Source: Micractinium sp. NFX-FRZ
Taxonomy: Eukaryota > Chlorophyta > Trebouxiophyceae > Chlorellales > Chlorellaceae
NCBI GenBank assembly: GCA_029339195.1
Contig: JAPTJF010000585.1
Span: 1-32,724, forward strand
Direction of reading: 5' to 3'
Length of the DNA stretch: 32,724 nt
How positions within the stretch are numbered: the first letter of the stretch is position 1; each line of letters begins with the position of its first letter. The notes below the pieces were generated by a model. It searched no databases. It saw only the letters and a list, made by a program, of their open reading frames with translations, and was not told the DNA's origin. Below, piece by piece: positions 1 to 10,833 of the stretch. Both the position numbers and the translations under genes were made by a program.

Positions 1-72
<72 letters not shown>
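1..72. repeat. 72-base poly-G run at the window edge
   Basis: The window opens with 72 consecutive G residues, then AGGG and normal sequence. Nothing else in the window is as homopolymeric; the next longest run is 18 C near 28676-28693. It may be a genuine poly-G/poly-C tract or an assembly or sequencing artefact at a contig end. It is not a telomere repeat of the plant or algal TTTAGGG type. Confidence 0.95.
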
Positions 73-73
<1 letters not shown>

Positions 74-116
74 GGGATGTGCCTGTAAAACACTGCTTCG
101 TGTACTAGGTGTCATT

Positions 117-121
117 TTACA
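117..121 (-). terminator. Candidate TGTAA polyadenylation signal for the FAS1 gene
   Basis: The minus strand reads TGTAA 37 nt downstream of the FAS1 stop codon at 158. TGTAA is the usual green-algal polyadenylation signal, which supports the chosen 3' end. Confidence 0.5.
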
Positions 122-157
122 GCTGCAGTCAGGTGGGGAGGGGACGGGAGGGGTAGG

Positions 158-1800
158 TTACGGTGGCAGAGAGTGCATGGCACGCTCCGTGTGCTGCTTG
201 TTGGAGGCAGTGCTGCACAGGGGCGTGATGGGGGCAGGGCACTGCGAAGGACAACGCGGGGAACAGAAGAGGGGGCGTGCCGACTGCCTTGAGGGCGCTG
301 CCTTGCTGGCTGCTACTACTGCTGCGACTTCTTGCGAACCCAGCCAGCCGGCTGCCTGGCGCGGCCCCGAGTCCGTTTCAGCCCAGGCGCCCCCCAGCCC
401 AGGCACCTGCAGGGAGGTGCCGTCCAAGGCTGGCAGGAACTTGCCCGGCTGGCCCAGCGAGGGCCAGTAGGTGGTGAAGTAGGGCCTGGAGAGCAGGTGG
501 TTTTGCAGGAACTGCGGGTGGGGGCAAAGGCACGGGGGGAGGGGCAAGCAGGGGTGGCAGCTGAGTCAGCTTGACGGGTTAAATCAAGAGTGCCACTCAG
601 TTCAAGCATGAGGAGGTGCTGGGGGTGCCGGAGTGTGTGTGTGTGCAACCCTACAGTGCGCATGCTGCTGCCCCGTCCGTGCCCAGCCGGTGCGTTTTCA
701 TCCACACCATCCTGCTCTGGGCATCGCTACCACCCCGTGGTGCGCCTGTGCTGGTGCTGGTGCTCACAAATGCAGCAAACCCTGGGCGGTTGATGAGCTC
801 GTTGATGTTCGTCTTGGCGGCCCTTGCAATCTGCTGCCACGTGGCATCTGTGGGGCGGAGCAGGCGGGCAGGCGGGTGGGGGCAGGTCAGGGCACGCAAG
901 CATGTGCAGGCAGGTGAGACGCACTGCAGGTCTGCGCTGCGGGCTGGGCATGCTATGGGCTGCAACACTTGGAGTGCATTAGAGTTGGCCACAATGGCAG
1001 TGATCCTGCGCAGCCATCTGTACACTGCGGTGCCCACTCCGTGCCCACCACGTAGGCATCAGCAGCAGCAGCAACAGCAGCAACGCTAGCAGCACTTCTG
1101 GAACAGCTAAACAACATGGGTACGACTAAAGGAGGCTACGTGTTCAAGCTTACCATCGGGAGCAAAGAATGTGAGGGAGAGCTTGGGGTTGGTGAACAGG
1201 CTGGTCACCTGATCATCCGCTGCCTGCAGTCGCCGACAGCAGTGAATGGGCAGAAGGGAGGGGAAAGTGCATGCGGTAGCTAAGGAAATACCACTCAATG
1301 CAGATGAAGTCGCAGGCAGCACCCAGCACCTCGAGCACAAAAGTTGGGTGCCACAACAGCAAGTCAAAACATGCCTCCAGGCTGCCTCGGCGGCCTTTCC
1401 CCCCCTCCCAGGCAGGCACTCACCGCAATGAGGGCCGCTGTGACCTTCAGCCCTGCCTTGGCCACGCAGTCAGACAGGCTGTTGCCATAGGTTTCCTGGA
1501 GCAGCTTTCGCTTGGCATGGGCGCCTGCAAGCACACAAGCGGAAGGCAGGGGGCGCTGTGTGCAAGGGCCGGGGCGGAGCGGCGGCACGCCGCCGGACGC
1601 CGCCTGCATCCCCCACCCGGTCTGGCACCCAGAGGCTGTCGCGCAGGCAGACACCGTGCCGATTTCGAAGGACACGCCGTTGACACGTTGATGTGCTGGT
1701 GCGGCGCCTTTGCAAGCGCGAAGAGCGGCCCCCATCTCATGAACAGACCTCCCGCAAGCAGCAGCACCAGGGCCGCGCAGAGCACAATTCGCGCTCGCAT
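158..1800 (-). CDS. Fasciclin (FAS1) domain secreted protein, 5 exons
   Basis: Model on the minus strand: exons 1800-1749, 1524-1424, 1223-1154, 847-768 and 511-158, giving 218 aa with all phases closed. Exon 1 encodes a hydrophobic signal peptide that joins exon 2 to read LLLAGAHAKRKLLQ, a typical algal signal-peptide end with cleavage after AHA (inference). The FAS1 domain follows: GLKVTAALIAAADDQ, the core motif LTFFAPDDATW built across exons 3 and 4, NINELINRPGFAAF, then FLQNHLLSRPYF and LDGTSLQVPG, which match the H-box region. FAS1 domains mediate adhesion at the cell surface or wall. After about residue 140 the usual closing strand (NGVIHVID-like) is not visible, and the C-terminal 80 residues are unconserved, so the last exon may hide an intron or be divergent. 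The exon 1 donor (G|GTCTGT) is weak. A TGTAA lies 37 nt past the stop. Confidence 0.72.
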
Positions 1801-2490
1801 GTCTGTTGTCTCCGGAATCAGACTGCGGCGCGAGAACGCCTGTTTAGAGGGGCCGCGCGCGGTGCCGCCAGCGTGTCCAAGCGACCCTCCAAAAGCTCCG
1901 GTGCGTGTCTGTGCGCCAGCGTTGCAGCACCAGGCGTCAAATCTCCTGACAGTCAGGCATGACGCACAGATACCTCTGCTTGTCACAGGCACATGCTGCC
2001 TGCACATGCCGCTCGTCAATACTGGTGGCTGCATGCAGACCTTACCTTGTCACCCCAGTGTTTTCCTGAGCTCTTCTCCTTGCTGTGCAGTAGCTGCAGT
2101 GTTTAGAGGCATCAGTAATACAGCAACACATGTACGCGTGCCCAGACCAACCCTGGCACCACCTCCGTGCATGTCCAGTCCTGCCATTTGGGCACCACTT
2201 CCGCGTGTCATGCCAGTTGGGGCAGCCAGCTGGCAGAGCACTGGTGGCACTGGCCAGCAGCCTGCCATGCTCCTCCTCCCAACCCTATTCCACCCTCCAA
2301 AGTGTCTGCCTGTCCTTGCGAGTTGCAGCCAACTTGCGAGTGTGGCCACAGCCTGCCCGTCTGCCTGTGCACCTGTCAGCCCGCCTGCCTGCCTGTGCTT
2401 TGCCCGCCCGACACACGCCTTGCATGTGCTGCTGCGCGCCGCAGGTGCCTGCCAGCAACATGCATACAGCCGGTGACGGCCTCCTTTACA
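1801..2490. other. Intergenic: FAS1 upstream region and GPAA1 3' end
   Basis: This 690-bp stretch lies between the FAS1 start codon and the GPAA1 stop codon, both genes being on the minus strand. It should contain the FAS1 promoter and the GPAA1 3' UTR. A long plus-strand open frame crosses it, but it overlaps FAS1 exons antisense and has no recognisable domain. I see no RNA gene or repeat array here. Confidence 0.6.
2486..2490 (-). terminator. TGTAA directly after the GPAA1 stop codon
   Basis: The minus strand reads TAG-TGTAA, so a candidate green-algal polyadenylation signal abuts the stop codon. That is unusually close; the real signal may lie farther down. Confidence 0.3.
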
Positions 2491-4986
2491 CTAGTTGAAG
2501 CTGACAAGCGCAAAGTGCGGGAGCAGCAGGGCAGCCAGCCAAGCAGCGCAGCTGGCGTCCAACCGCCACAACGCTGCACAGCTGGCGGCCAGCAGCGCTG
2601 CGCGGGCTGCAAGCCTGCCGGCACCAGCAAGAGGCCATTGCCCCGCCAACGCGTGCAGGGGCACGGCGGCCAACAAGAAAGCAAAGCAGCGCACCCATTG
2701 CGCCATGAGCAGATGAGCGCCCTGCAGCACCACTGCTGCCAGCGCCACAACGGTTGTGCACTGCCGGACCTGCGCCCTGGTTGCCGTGCATTCAGGGCGA
2801 TTGCTGTGACCGCTGCTGCACCCCCCGCTCGAGCTGCCACATGCAATGGCGGCGAGCAACGCTGGTGGCCCAGCAGCGGCAGCCACAGCCGCCCCAGCTG
2901 CCCACAGCAACTGCTGCGCCTGCCAGCCAGTGCTGGCTGCGTTGGTGCCTAGCGGCAGCCATTGCTGGCTGGTGCCACCGTGCAGGTGGAAAGCAGCAGC
3001 GGTGGCTGCCAGGGCCACAGCGTGTGCAGCAGCCACACGCCCCCAGGCGGCGCGCCAGGCCACCAAAGGCGTGCCTGTTGCCGACCGGCTGGCTGCCACC
3101 AACTGCAGGAGAAGTAGGGGCGGAAAGCTGGCGTCAGTCAGGGTCGTCGTAGACAGGTGAGCCAGTTCAAAATGCCGGAGGGCAGCTGGCGGGAGGACAG
3201 CGCCCTCTGTGCTGCATGGTGGCACAGGGCAGAGGGCAGCACCCAGGGCAGCACCCAGCTCATGCAGCTCCTGCTGCTCCCTCCGGCCTGCTGTCTCCCC
3301 CTGCTCAGCAGATTCGTCCCGCTGGCCTCCCACCTGTGCAAGCGCGGCCAGCAGCAGGCAGCCAGGTGGCGCCAGGTAGGCGCCGATGCTGACAAAGCGG
3401 TCGGCAGAGAGCAGCGCGTAGAGGGCGGTGGAGTGGTGCAGCCGCTCTTGCAGGTTGTTGAAGGTGCGCAGGCACATCTCCACTGCCGCCAGCGCGTTGG
3501 CGGCGGCTGCCTGCAGCTGCGGCGGAGGGGTGGTGGTGCTGCTGCTGCTGCTGCTGACCTGGCTCAGCGCTGGCAGGTGGAGCGCCAGAGTAGCGGCATC
3601 CACTTGCTGGCTGAGGAAGGGGGCGTGTGCCCCCGTCGGCTGCCCGCTGGCCAGCTGGGCACTGAAGGCTGCCAGGGTGGCCAGCTCTGCCGCATAAGCC
3701 TCCGCTGCCGCTGGCGGCAGAAGGCCCACCGCCGCTGCTGCGTCGCCGGCCATGTCAGCAACGCGCTGTGACCAGGGTGGCAGCGGCGCTGAGCTGGCAC
3801 GCAGGCTGACGGGCAGCGGGGTGTGGATATCCAGGTTGCGTTTTATGAGGTAGTACAAATCCATGTTGGGCAGCTGGCCGGCGGCGCCGTGCACGCTGAG
3901 CTGCGCTGAGCTGGCGCCACCTGGCGCGCCCGCCAACTCCAAAATGAGTGCCTGCTGCAGCAGACCCGCCCGGGGGAAGGCGAACAGGTCGGTGCCGCTG
4001 CTGTAGGCGGCCAGCCACTCCTGCGGTGACAGGGAGGGGTGGAGCATTGCAAGTGTGTAATGCACAACAGAGGGACGCCCAGTGGACGTGAAAGTGCTTC
4101 GTGCTGCTTGGCGTGGCGACCCTGCCGGGTGTGCAGCGGAATGCTTTGCATGACTCGTGCTGGCCATAGCTGCTGGCGGTAGGTAACTGCAGAGCTGCCT
4201 CCACCCCTGCACCCATAGTGCGCTTACCCCGCACCCCCCGGCCCCCCGGCCTGCCGCCAACGCACCTGCGCGCCCTCTGTGACCCCGCCGCACCCCGCAT
4301 CCGTGAACACCAGAGCGACATCCTTGGCCAGCCAGCCAGACTGGCGCAGGTGGGCGGCAGCAGTCACCCCCAGAGCTGCACCCAGAGCTGCCGCAACGCT
4401 GCTGGCGCTGCTGGCGTTGCCGCTGACGTTGAGCGGCAGCAGGAGCACAAAACCCTCGCTGCCGTCGCCGCGTGGCGAGCGCACCACGGTGTGCAGCGTG
4501 CTGCACTGCCTGCCGCCGCTGCTGTTGAACGTGTGGCGGTGGAAGGCCAGGGGCGGCCCAGCTGCCGGCATGGTTGCAGCCACGCTGGCAGCGGCGGCGC
4601 CGACCAGGACGGCGATGTCACCGCCGGCGCCGGCGGCAGGCAGAGCCTGCTGGTAGGCTGCCATGCACGCACTGAATGCACCGCTCTGCCTGCAGCAGGC
4701 ACAGTGCAGTGGCATGCAGTTGAGCAGGGCAGGGGGGGGAGTGGCGGGGCCTGCAGGCGGGGAGGCACCGCGGCGGGAGCGGCTGTCGGCTCTATGGCGC
4801 CCCTGCGCACCTGACGGTGGGTAGAGCACCACCCACGAGCAGCGCCTTCTCATCCAAGTAGCACTTCTTCTCGGCCAGAGGCAGCAGCAGGAAGGCCGTG
4901 ACGCCCAGCACCAGCAGGGCCCATGCCGTGAGCTGGGCACGGGCCAATGCTGCATGTGCTACCCGCTGAAGGCGAGTCTGCTTCAT
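2491..4986 (-). CDS. GPAA1: GPI transamidase subunit GPAA1 (Gaa1), 3 exons
   Basis: Exons 4986-4811, 4689-4266 and 4020-2491 give 709 aa, somewhat longer than the roughly 620 aa of animal GPAA1. Gaa1 is an ER-membrane subunit of the GPI transamidase that attaches GPI anchors to proteins and has an M28-peptidase-like luminal fold. Visible features: an N-terminal membrane anchor (about residues 19-38, then EKKCYLDEKALLVG); the conserved RSPRGDGSEG at 129-138; WLAKDVALVFTD; EWLAAYSSG at the start of exon 3; the hallmark GQLPNMDLYYLI; and NNLQERLHHSTALYALLSAD followed by RFVSIGAYLAPP. Several hydrophobic, alanine/leucine-rich segments in the last 250 residues fit the multi-spanning C-terminus. 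Serine- and threonine-rich insertions explain the extra length. The start was chosen because it gives the expected short cytosolic tail before the first membrane helix. Introns are phase 2 and phase 0. The gene is divergent from DPH3. Confidence 0.93.
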
Positions 4987-5615
4987 GCCGGGTTGATGGC
5001 GCAGCACATTGACAGGAGGAGCTTTGAAAGCAGGCAGGGAGGCGGCCTCGCGAGCGGGCGGTGATCCTTCAAGTACTTTACCGCGATGCAAGTCTGGAAG
5101 AATGGACTGATCGCTTATTCGTGCGGTTTCATGAGCGGCCCGCCACCTAGACGCAGCATGGCGGAGCACGGTGTTGCGTGCATGTTGCGAAATGGTGTCT
5201 GAGCACGCAAGGAAGCGCCTGAAATTAGCACAGCCTGCTAGGCGCTGCCCGGCGGCGCGCCGCCTCCTTGGCCTCCTTCTCCGCCAAGCCCGGCAGCGGC
5301 AAGGTTGATTTGCAGTTAGCAAAGTGCTGCAGCGGTAGCCCAAATTGTAAAAGTCACAGCCAGGCGCGCCGCAATTCACAGCTACACCGAACTGAAGGCA
5401 AGCGCTGGCCAGGGGGCTAGCAGCCTGCGAGAGCTTGATTAATGCACATATGCAGTCCACCACAGCAAGTCGGAATGTGCGGCTAGGCTCTGGCAGCAAG
5501 TTGCCGGCGCTGGCGGGAGGCCTGGTCGGACAGCGTCCAGCTCTGCTCCGCCGCACCCACGCCCGCTCCCTGCCTGCTTCCCTCCCGCCCCTGCAGGCCT
5601 TGCTGCTTGGGCACT
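4987..5615. promoter_or_regulatory. Shared divergent upstream region, GPAA1 and DPH3
   Basis: This 629-bp region separates the GPAA1 start (minus) from the DPH3 start (plus), so both promoters and 5' UTRs must lie here. I see no clear TATA box or repeat that fixes either transcription start. Confidence 0.6.
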
Positions 5616-6044
5616 ATGACTCTGCACGATGAGGTGGAGATTGAGGACATGGAGTGGAGCGAGGAGCTACAGGCGTTCACGTACCAGTGCCCCTGTGGGG
5701 ACCTCTTCCAGATCACGCTCGACGAGCTCGCGGCAGGTGGGTGGTTTGGTGGGTGAAGTGCGTTTCCGGAGGGGTGGGGTGAGGGCTGTGCCGACGTATA
5801 TGTACAGTATGAGTTTAGGAGCATGGAGCAGCGTTTGCTATGCAGCAGCGCCTGCCACACTGCCAGCCCGGTGCGCCCCCCGCTCACGGCATCCGTTCCC
5901 CACCACCCGCCCTCGTCCCACCGCTGCCCCTCGCCTGCAGGCGAGGAGATTGCCAAGTGCCCGTCCTGCTCGCTGTACGTGCGTGTGATCTACGACCCCC
6001 AGGACTTCCAGCTGCCAGCAGAGGGGGCGCAGCCTGTGGCGTGA
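5616..6044 (+). CDS. DPH3: Diphthamide biosynthesis protein 3 (CSL zinc-finger), 2 exons
   Basis: Exons 5616-5736 and 5941-6044 give 74 aa, the expected size for DPH3/KTI11 (about 80 aa). DPH3 carries iron or electrons for the radical-SAM step of diphthamide synthesis on elongation factor 2 and also works with Elongator in tRNA wobble modification, in the cytosol. The signature is complete. It opens with acidic EVEIEDMEW, then FTYQCPCGD gives C25 and C27, and AKCPSCSLYVRVIYD gives C47 and C50, the four metal ligands, including the CSL motif that names the family. The phase 1 intron splits the domain between the two metal pairs. The short C-terminal tail after DPQDF is divergent, as usual. The stop is only 205 bp upstream of the phosphatase start on the same strand. 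Confidence 0.96.
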
Positions 6045-6249
6045 GGAGCGACTCGCACCTGCTTACCGGGCCTAGCAGCACTTGCAGCAGCAACCTAGCA
6101 GCACCTGCTAGCCCCAGCCAAAGTCAGGCAGAGCACGGCCTGTAGTGTGAGAACCACGTTAGCAGCACCTGAAGGGGCACCTGGCTGCAGCAGCAGTAGG
6201 CGCCGGGGCAGTCTGTCCATCTGGGCAAAGACTTGACGCCTGGTGAGCC

Positions 6250-9200
6250 ATGCCCGCCACAGCAGCAGCAGCAGCAGCCTTGCGCGTGGCGGCAGCTGCC
6301 ACGCTGCTGCTGCTGGCGGCTTGTGCCAGCAGCTCACCCTGCGGCGCAGCCACCCTGAAGCAGGAGTTTGCTGTTAGCAACAGCGGCAGCGGCAGCGGCA
6401 GCAGTGTGGCAGGCGCCGTGCCGCCAAGCACGCAGCCTGAGGGGGTGCGGCTGTCACTGGGGGATACTGCAGATGAGATGGTGGTGACGTGGAGCAGCCA
6501 GCTGGCGACTGATGAGTCGTGTGTGCAGTACCAAGTGGTGGCAGTACCGCCGCCGCCGACACCCATTGCACCAAGCAGTAGCGGTGGCGGTGGCTTCGAA
6601 GTGGCAGGGATAGAGCAGCAGCAGCAGCAGCAGCTGCAGCAGCAGCGGCAGCAGGGGCAGCTCTTTGTGGGTCCGCTGCTCCCAGGCGCCAGCGGCGGCG
6701 CTGCGGCCTCCCGCCGCCTGCGCGCGGCCACAACCGCTGAGTCCGGCGCTGCAGCTGTGCAGACCATTTGCGGCAACAGCTTGCCGTTTGTGGAGCCCGA
6801 AACAGGAGTACCCAGCCAGCATGTGCACCGTGTGGTCCTCACCGGGCTGCCGCCGGGCCAGGCGGTACGGTACCGCTGCGGCAGCGCCGCTGGCGGCTGG
6901 TCCGACTGGCGCGTGTTCACCGCCAAGCGGGCGGCAGCGCAGTTTGCTTCCGACTCCCCGGTGAGCGGCTGGCTGGCGGTGAAGGGCTGGTGGGGTTGGG
7001 TGGATGCCGGCCTGGTTGCCTTGCGCGCCGCCGTATGCCCTCACCGCTGTATGCCGCGCTCGTGCGTTCTCTTGCTCGGCCGCCCTGCGATGTGTCTGGC
7101 CTCTTTTGCAGCAGTGAACTGATCAGCCTGCACTGTGGTACCATCTGCATGCATGCGTGCTGACATGCTCTGCACGCCTCTCGCCCGCAGGCGCGTCTGC
7201 TGATAGTGGGCGACATGGGCCTCTACAACTCCCGCTGCTGGCCCGACATTGCTGCTGAGGTGGCGGCAGGGGCACTCTCGGGTGCAGAATCAGGGGCAAG
7301 TGCAGGAGATGCAGCCGGCGCTGTGCAGCCAGGCGCTGCGGCAGCAGCAGGTGTAGGGGGTGCAGCAGGCGAGGCGGCAGGCGCGGATGCAGCGGCGGGC
7401 GTGGGGGCCGCGGGGGGCGGCGGGTACGACGCCCTGCTGCACGTGGGTGACCTGGCGTATGACTTGGCGGTGAGCTGGCACCTGCTGTGCTGGGCGTGCG
7501 TGCAGCCTGTGATCTCCGCAGTCCCGGGCTGCTGTCACCCGCCTGCTCCCTTGCTTGCTCGGCTCACCCTCACCTGGACTGCGTCATCTCCCGCCTGCCG
7601 CTCTACTGCCAACCACGTGCCTGCCCTGTTCCCGCCCAGCTGACCCCTGCAACTGCCTCCCCCTTCCTGCCGTCCTGCAGTCGCTGCAGGGGCGGCGGGC
7701 TGCCCAGTTCCTGCGCATGGTAGAGCCTGCCTCCTCCCGCCTGCCCTACATGGTGGCGCCAGGCAACCACGAGTGGCACGCCAACTTCTCGCACTACCGG
7801 TGGGTGCGAAGTTGGCGGGTCACGGGTGCATGGAGCACGAGCACACAGAAAACACCCACAGGCAATGTGGCCAGCCGCAGCTCGGTCTGCCCCCTTGCCT
7901 CATCGGCGGCCAGCTCATCCCTCATTGTTACCCTCCCCCCCGCCCGTCTCTTCCCCCCTCCCCGCCTGCCCCCGCCCCCATGCAGCGCGCTCTTCTCCAT
8001 GCCTCAGCGCCAGGCCGGCTCCAACCTCTTCTACTCATTCGATGTGGGGCCCCTGCACGTCCTGGTGTATAACACGGGTGAGAGGGTGCGTGGCACGTGG
8101 CAGGCCCAGGGGGTGACTTTTGGTCGCTGTGCAGGCAGCACCCCTTTGCCGCCTGCCTCCTTGCTCACCTGCCCTTTCACACCTCACCCGCCTGCCCGCT
8201 TGCCCACCCACCCGCCCGCGCCGCCCCGCCCTCCAGAGGTGTTCTTCTGGCCCGACTTGTTTGGGGAGGCGCAGCAGCGGGCGCAGCAGGAGTGGATGGA
8301 GGCAGACCTGCGGGTGGGTGGCACGCGGGGGAGGGTGTGCCAGGGGGGCAGGAGATGGGTGGGGCGGTGGGGTGCGGCAGACGCGGAAATGAGGTGGAGG
8401 GAGGGCAGGCCTGCCTCAGCAGTGGGGTTAGCAGCCGGGTGCAAAGCCTGTGCGTAGTTAGGGTGCGCACCTGGGCCTTTTCTGAGCCTGGTCTGAGCCA
8501 AGTTGGCCTCACCTCCCCTGCCGACCACCCTCACGCCCTGCCCGCAGGCCGCCAACGCCAACCGCGCGCGCACCCCCTGGATACTTGCGGCAGGACACCG
8601 ACCCATGTACTGCGTGCAGGCGCTGCAGGGGGGGCGCTGCAACGAAGGTGGGTAGGGGTCCACGGCCCATGGAAGGGTGGGGGCTTGGCGTGGCTGCTGG
8701 CCCACTGGTTGCTTGCATCGCGGGGCGCATGCCGTGGCGTTTGTGGTCGCACCTGGCAGTGTCCCTGGCTGTCAGGCGTCCGCCGGTGAGAGCGGGTTGC
8801 AGCGTCTGAGCAGCGCTAAATGCTTACCCTTCGCCCACCCGCCAACCCCGCCTGCTTGCAGAGCACGAGGCCTCGCGGCTGGGCATCCCCTCCTTCTGCC
8901 CGCACAACAACCCGCAGGCCTGCCGCCCGTTGCACCCGCCAGGCACCCTAGGCAGCGGGCCCTCCTTCCCCGTTGAGCAGCTGTTCCAGCGATACGGCGT
9001 GGACTTAGCGGTGCGTGTAAAGGCGTATACGGGTGTGCATTGCATGCTGTGGTTGCCATTGAAGGGTGAACCATGAGCGCTGCTGGTCCGGTGCTAGGCG
9101 TGTGCTGGCGGTGTGTGTGAGGGGGTGCTGGGTGTGGGGTTGGGCACGGCGTGCTGGGGTGTCGAGGTATGTGGTGGCATGGTGTGGCCCAGGGGTGCTG

Positions 9201-10025
9201 GAAGCCCCTGGAGGGGATTGCCGCCCGTGGCACCACCTCGCCCCATGACAGCAGCAGGCTCCCATGCCATGCCTGGCCTCCCCATATGCACCGCAGTTGC
9301 CTGCCTCACCTGCCTGCCCGGTCCTCTTCGCAAGGCTCGTCCCTCTGCTTGCTAATGCCCGCGTGTGAAGGACCGCTCATCTGCAGGTGTTCGGCCACGT
9401 CCACGACTACGAACGCTTCTGGCCCGTCTTCAACCACTCCCTCCCCTGCCTGCCTGGCACGGGAGGCCTCTCCTTTGGGCACTACGTTGACCCCCAAGCC
9501 ACAGTGCATGTCACCAGCGGGGCGGGCGGCAACGGGGAGATGCGCGGCGGGGGGGAGGCGCCGCCGCAGGTGGGCGCGGGGTGTGTGGTGCTTGGCGATG
9601 GGCGCTGTGTGTTCGACTCTGGTGCTGCTTGCAAGGAGGCGTTACAAGCACAGGGAGGTGTGGTGCCCCATGCTATGCCCTGGCCTGTCTGCCTGGTCAT
9701 GCATGGAGGATGGCAACCAGCTGCCTTGCCGCGTCCGTTCACTCGGCTGCGCACCCAGCCACACCATGTCCCTAAGCCCCGCCGCCCCACCTGCCACGCC
9801 TGTTCCGCGCTCCGTGCCCCGCAGGGCCAGTGCGAGCACAGCGCCCCCTGGTGCGCCTTCCAGTCGGGGTACGCCCCCGCCCCCACCCAGTCTTACGACT
9901 ACAGCTACTCGCGCCTGGCGGTGCACAACGCCACCCACCTGCACTGGCAGCAGGTCAGCAGCCTGCAGGGGCGGGTGGTGGATGACTGGTGGGTGGTGCA
10001 ATCGCGGCACGGGCCCTTTGGCTAG
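6250..10025 (+). CDS. Purple acid phosphatase (metallophosphoesterase), 9 exons
   Basis: Exons 6250-6960, 7191-7469, 7681-7799, 7986-8077, 8237-8313, 8548-8647, 8862-9010, 9387-9569 and 9825-10025 give 636 aa with all phases closed. The N-terminus is a long hydrophobic signal peptide (ATLLLLAACASS), so the enzyme is probably secreted or vacuolar and releases phosphate from organic esters. An N-terminal fibronectin-like domain reads VRLSLGDTADEMVVTW and ends HRVVLTGLPPG...YRCG. The dinuclear metal ligands are all present: GDMG (D245), GDLAY (D324, Y327), GNHE (N359), AGHRPMY (H443) and GHVHDYER (H513, H515). Odd points are a poly-Gln stretch in the first domain and a long Gly/Ala-rich insertion between the first two metal motifs. 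The last exon carries the YDYSYSRL and THLHWQQVS elements of the family C-terminus. A TGTAA lies 118 nt after the stop. Confidence 0.94.
8972..9125 (+). repeat. Exon 7 end and donor of the phosphatase, duplicated in intron 7
   Basis: The end of exon 7 with its donor (8972-9020, GGCGTGGACTTAGCG|GTGCG) recurs, diverged, exactly 100 bp downstream in the intron (9072-9120, GGCGTGTGCTGGCG|GTGTG). A one-base gap is needed. Both copies start with a TGAGC block, and both keep a GT after the exon-like part. The first copy is used, because the exon end there matches the family. Confidence 0.6.
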
Positions 10026-10142
10026 CGGCCGGCACCGGCTGGTCCTGCTGTTCCCCCCCCTACCTTAACACAATTTTGTTCCATTTCTTTGACCTGCTGC
10101 CTCGGCTTTGCTTGCTTAGCCTCTATTTGCTACGCATGTCTC

Positions 10143-10147
10143 TGTAA
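10143..10147 (+). terminator. Candidate TGTAA polyadenylation signal, phosphatase
   Basis: TGTAA occurs 118 nt downstream of the phosphatase stop codon, a normal distance for a green-algal polyadenylation signal. Confidence 0.55.
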
Positions 10148-10833
10148 TGCCAGATGATTGTAGGGGCATGCATGTGTCAGTCAACCGTGATGCAGCGTGT
10201 CAAGTTCCCAATTTGGCAGCGGGTGCTGGGGGCGCTGTCCAAAACCTCAAATCAGGCCGGCAGCTGCGGGTCGCGGGCCCAACAGCTGGGTGCAGAAATG
10301 GGGTTTGGCAACTTACTCGGTGCTGGGAAACATGTATACCTCCCTTGCATGCTTGATGAACGAAATGCGTTGGTGTTGCGGTGTCAATGTAAGGAAGGCA
10401 ATGATCAGAAGATATGGAACACTTGCCAAGCTGTCCCTAGCACCTCGGCCCTGCTCTCCTTCCCGTAGCGGTGCCTGCTCACCTCCCGCAGGCGAGGCAA
10501 CGCCACTGGCCCTGAGGTGATACACCATGCCCGCTGCGTTCCACTTGTTTTGCTTTTCATCAAGAAGAATCTTCATATTTCAGAGGCAAAGCTCCAAGCT
10601 GGTCTGCCGGCATGGTCTGCCAATTTCTCATTTGCAAATGAGCAGCACCCGCGTTGGCGGCACAGCAGGCGCAGCGGGCGGCGGCAGGGACAGTCCAGAC
10701 GGACTCCGTCGGCCGAAGCCTCTTGCACGCATTCTCTGCAGTACCCGACCCTCTATAATCCCTATCACAATAGTCAGCGGCTCGGCTGGGAGCTCCGCTG
10801 CACCGGCAAGCCGAGTACCAGCAGCTGTGCGCC

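Noticed and set aside
1..72. Telomere
   Set aside because: It is pure G without the TTTAGGG-type unit.
1298..2476. 392-codon plus-strand open frame
   Set aside because: It runs antisense across FAS1 exons 1 and 2 and has a Cys/Pro/His-rich composition with no domain. It is an expected artefact of GC-rich DNA.
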